Assembly: GCA_002404095.1 (NCBI GenBank)
Contig: DHJA01000083.1
Span: 38,431 to 53,902 of the forward strand
Length of the DNA stretch: 15,472 nucleotides
From: Planctomycetaceae bacterium UBA4732
GTDB taxonomy: Bacteria > Planctomycetota > Planctomycetia > Gemmatales > Gemmataceae
Reading direction: 5' to 3'
A model generated the notes under the pieces. It was given only the letters and a program-made list of their open reading frames with translations. It had not been told where the DNA came from and ran no database searches. Below, in pieces: positions 14,647 to 15,472 of the stretch. The stretch's first letter is position 1. Each line of letters opens with the position of its first letter. Made by a program: the position numbers and the translations under genes.

Positions 14647-15413
14647 CAGGGCTTTTCCATCATCGACGTGATCTGCACCGCCAGGCGATCAACGGCCACC
14701 TGCTGCGCCGTCGCCAGCGATTGGCCGAGTTCGGGAATAAAGTTGCCCGTCGATGTGACAATGACGATACCCTTGGGTTGGGTGGGCACGGGAATGCCGT
14801 CCGGCCCGAGTACCGGCACGGGGAGACCGTCCGCTCCAAGCACCGGCGCGCTGCCCGAAGCGGGCGGGGTAAGTGTGGCAACCGACGCGTTAGGATCTCT
14901 GGGCGCCGAGACGCCGCCCGACGCGACGACGCCCGGCGCGATGCTGATCGGGCCGTTTCCGGGAAGCGGAGGCAAGGCCGGGCCGGTGGCGTTGCTAGGC
15001 TTTTTGGGGTTCGATAGGTATTCGCCGGTGCGCAGATTGCGCCACGTCACTTCGACGGTCAAATCCGTCTCTTGTTCGCGGATTTCGTTGAGCGGATTGA
15101 CGTTTAGGGTGCTCTTGACGTAGGTGATGATGGTTCCGGTCAGTTCGGTATCGGCGTCCACGTTCGGCCCCACGACTTTGTAGGGGGTCTTCTGCTCGAT
15201 CTCGCGCACCACGGCGCGGGTGAGGTCGAACTCGATGCCCTGACGGAAGGTGCGGTTTTTGAAGATCGGCACGCGCACGGTGTGGATGCTGCAATCGTAG
15301 TTAGGCTTGGTGGTATAGCCCAAGACGGTAAAATTGCCGTCGGTCTCGCACGACGGCAGCGTCAGTGCGACGGCCGCGCAGGCCAGCAGCGCCAACTGGG
15401 GTATCGCCTTCAT
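14643..15413 (-). CDS. lptE: LptE-family LPS-assembly lipoprotein with a proline/glycine-rich insert
   Basis: 256 residues. LptE is the outer-membrane lipoprotein that plugs and helps assemble the LptD translocon for LPS export. The signal peptide ends in a lipobox, LTLPSC, with lipidated C22. LptE-like features: YTTKPNYDCSIHTVRVPIFKNRTFRQGIEFDLTRAVVREIEQKTPYKVV in segments from ~33 to 81, ELTGTIITYV (90-99), VEVTWRNLRTGE (120-131) and the C-terminal helix IPELGQSLATAQQVAVDRLAVQIT. About 75 residues (~137-212) rich in Pro, Gly, Ser and Ala interrupt the fold between two of its strands and include a tandem PVLGxDGxPV (190-199 and 200-209). GGAG seven bases before the ATG supports the start. 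The family call is moderately sure. No upstream gene is visible in the remaining 59 bases. Confidence 0.8.
   Translation of the reverse strand: MKAIPQLALLACAAVALTLPSCETDGNFTVLGYTTKPNYDCSIHTVRVPIFKNRTFRQGIEFDLTRAVVREIEQKTPYKVVGPNVDADTELTGTIITYVKSTLNVNPLNEIREQETDLTVEVTWRNLRTGEYLSNPKKPSNATGPALPPLPGNGPISIAPGVVASGGVSAPRDPNASVATLTPPASGSAPVLGADGLPVPVLGPDGIPVPTQPKGIVIVTSTGNFIPELGQSLATAQQVAVDRLAVQITSMMEKPW
14787..14846. repeat. Tandem pair of 30-bp units inside lptE
   Basis: Two adjacent 30-bp units, 14787-14816 and 14817-14846, each starting CACGGG and ending ACCGG, differ at only several bases. They encode PVLGPDGIPV and PVLGADGLPV in frame. The duplication lies in the flexible insert and so lengthens it without breaking the reading frame. 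Confidence 0.85.
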
Positions 15414-15472
15414 GCGTCGTCTCCGTATTCAACACAACACTCTGGCAATGGATCGTTTAGCCGCGACCCGAA
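15414..15472 (-). other. Upstream region of lptE, incomplete
   Basis: The last 59 bases hold the lptE ribosome site (GGAG, seven bases before the ATG) and a possible -35-like TTGCCA on the minus strand, but no convincing -10 at the right distance. Whether a preceding gene ends here cannot be decided at the window edge. Confidence 0.3.

Noticed and set aside
14463..15017. Open frame on the plus strand across the repeat element and the lptE antisense
   Set aside because: It is composed of repeat translation followed by the complement of a well-supported gene.

Overview
The window (about 15.5 kb, GC-rich, no rRNA or tRNA seen) looks like chromosomal DNA of a planctomycete, probably of the Gemmata group. 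This is inferred from the gene content: a YncE-like propeller fused to a phosphoesterase, a planctomycete-style LptE lipoprotein, a folP-cdaA-ybbR block, and short palindromic and 'CGCGAAAGCATGG' repeats scattered between genes. The lipoprotein and LptE homologue imply an outer membrane with LPS export. No phage, integrase, transposase or CRISPR array was found.

Layout. Plus strand, 67-6021: a secreted beta-propeller/phosphoesterase, the chaperone htpG, a small antitoxin overlapping a MazF/PemK toxin, and a secreted protein with a C1q/TNF-like domain. A convergent spacer with two hairpins (6022-6191) separates this half from the minus-strand half. Minus strand, read from right to left (15413 down to 6192): lptE-like lipoprotein, folP (dihydropteroate synthase), cdaA (c-di-AMP synthase), ybbR/cdaR (its membrane partner), proA (proline synthesis), a membrane-anchored HEAT-repeat protein, a PlsC-type acyltransferase, and an ABC-transporter gene. 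From folP down to the ABC gene the spacings are mostly short (6-32 nt), except where repeats sit, so much of this may be one or two transcription units.

Most notable points. (1) The ABC gene at 6192-7364 is an in-frame chimera: the first ~74 residues of an ATPase (Walker A present; Q-loop, signature, Walker B and H-loop absent) run directly into the C-terminal ~95 residues of an OpuAC/ProX-type binding domain and then a complete-looking ProW/OpuCB-type permease. It looks like an in-frame deletion fusing two neighbouring genes, or an assembly artefact. (2) Two near-identical perfect 31-32 bp inverted repeats lie directly after the stop codons of proA and cdaA. (3) A ~195 bp composite repeat bounded by 9-bp inverted ends follows lptE, and the right end of a second copy is at the left edge of the window. 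(4) cdaA-ybbR is followed by proA, not the usual glmM, with an osmolyte-type transporter gene further down on the same strand, which suggests (inference only) a link between c-di-AMP and osmolyte balance.

No wholly new multi-gene system can be claimed from sequence alone. The chimera and the two repeat families are the best candidates for follow-up.
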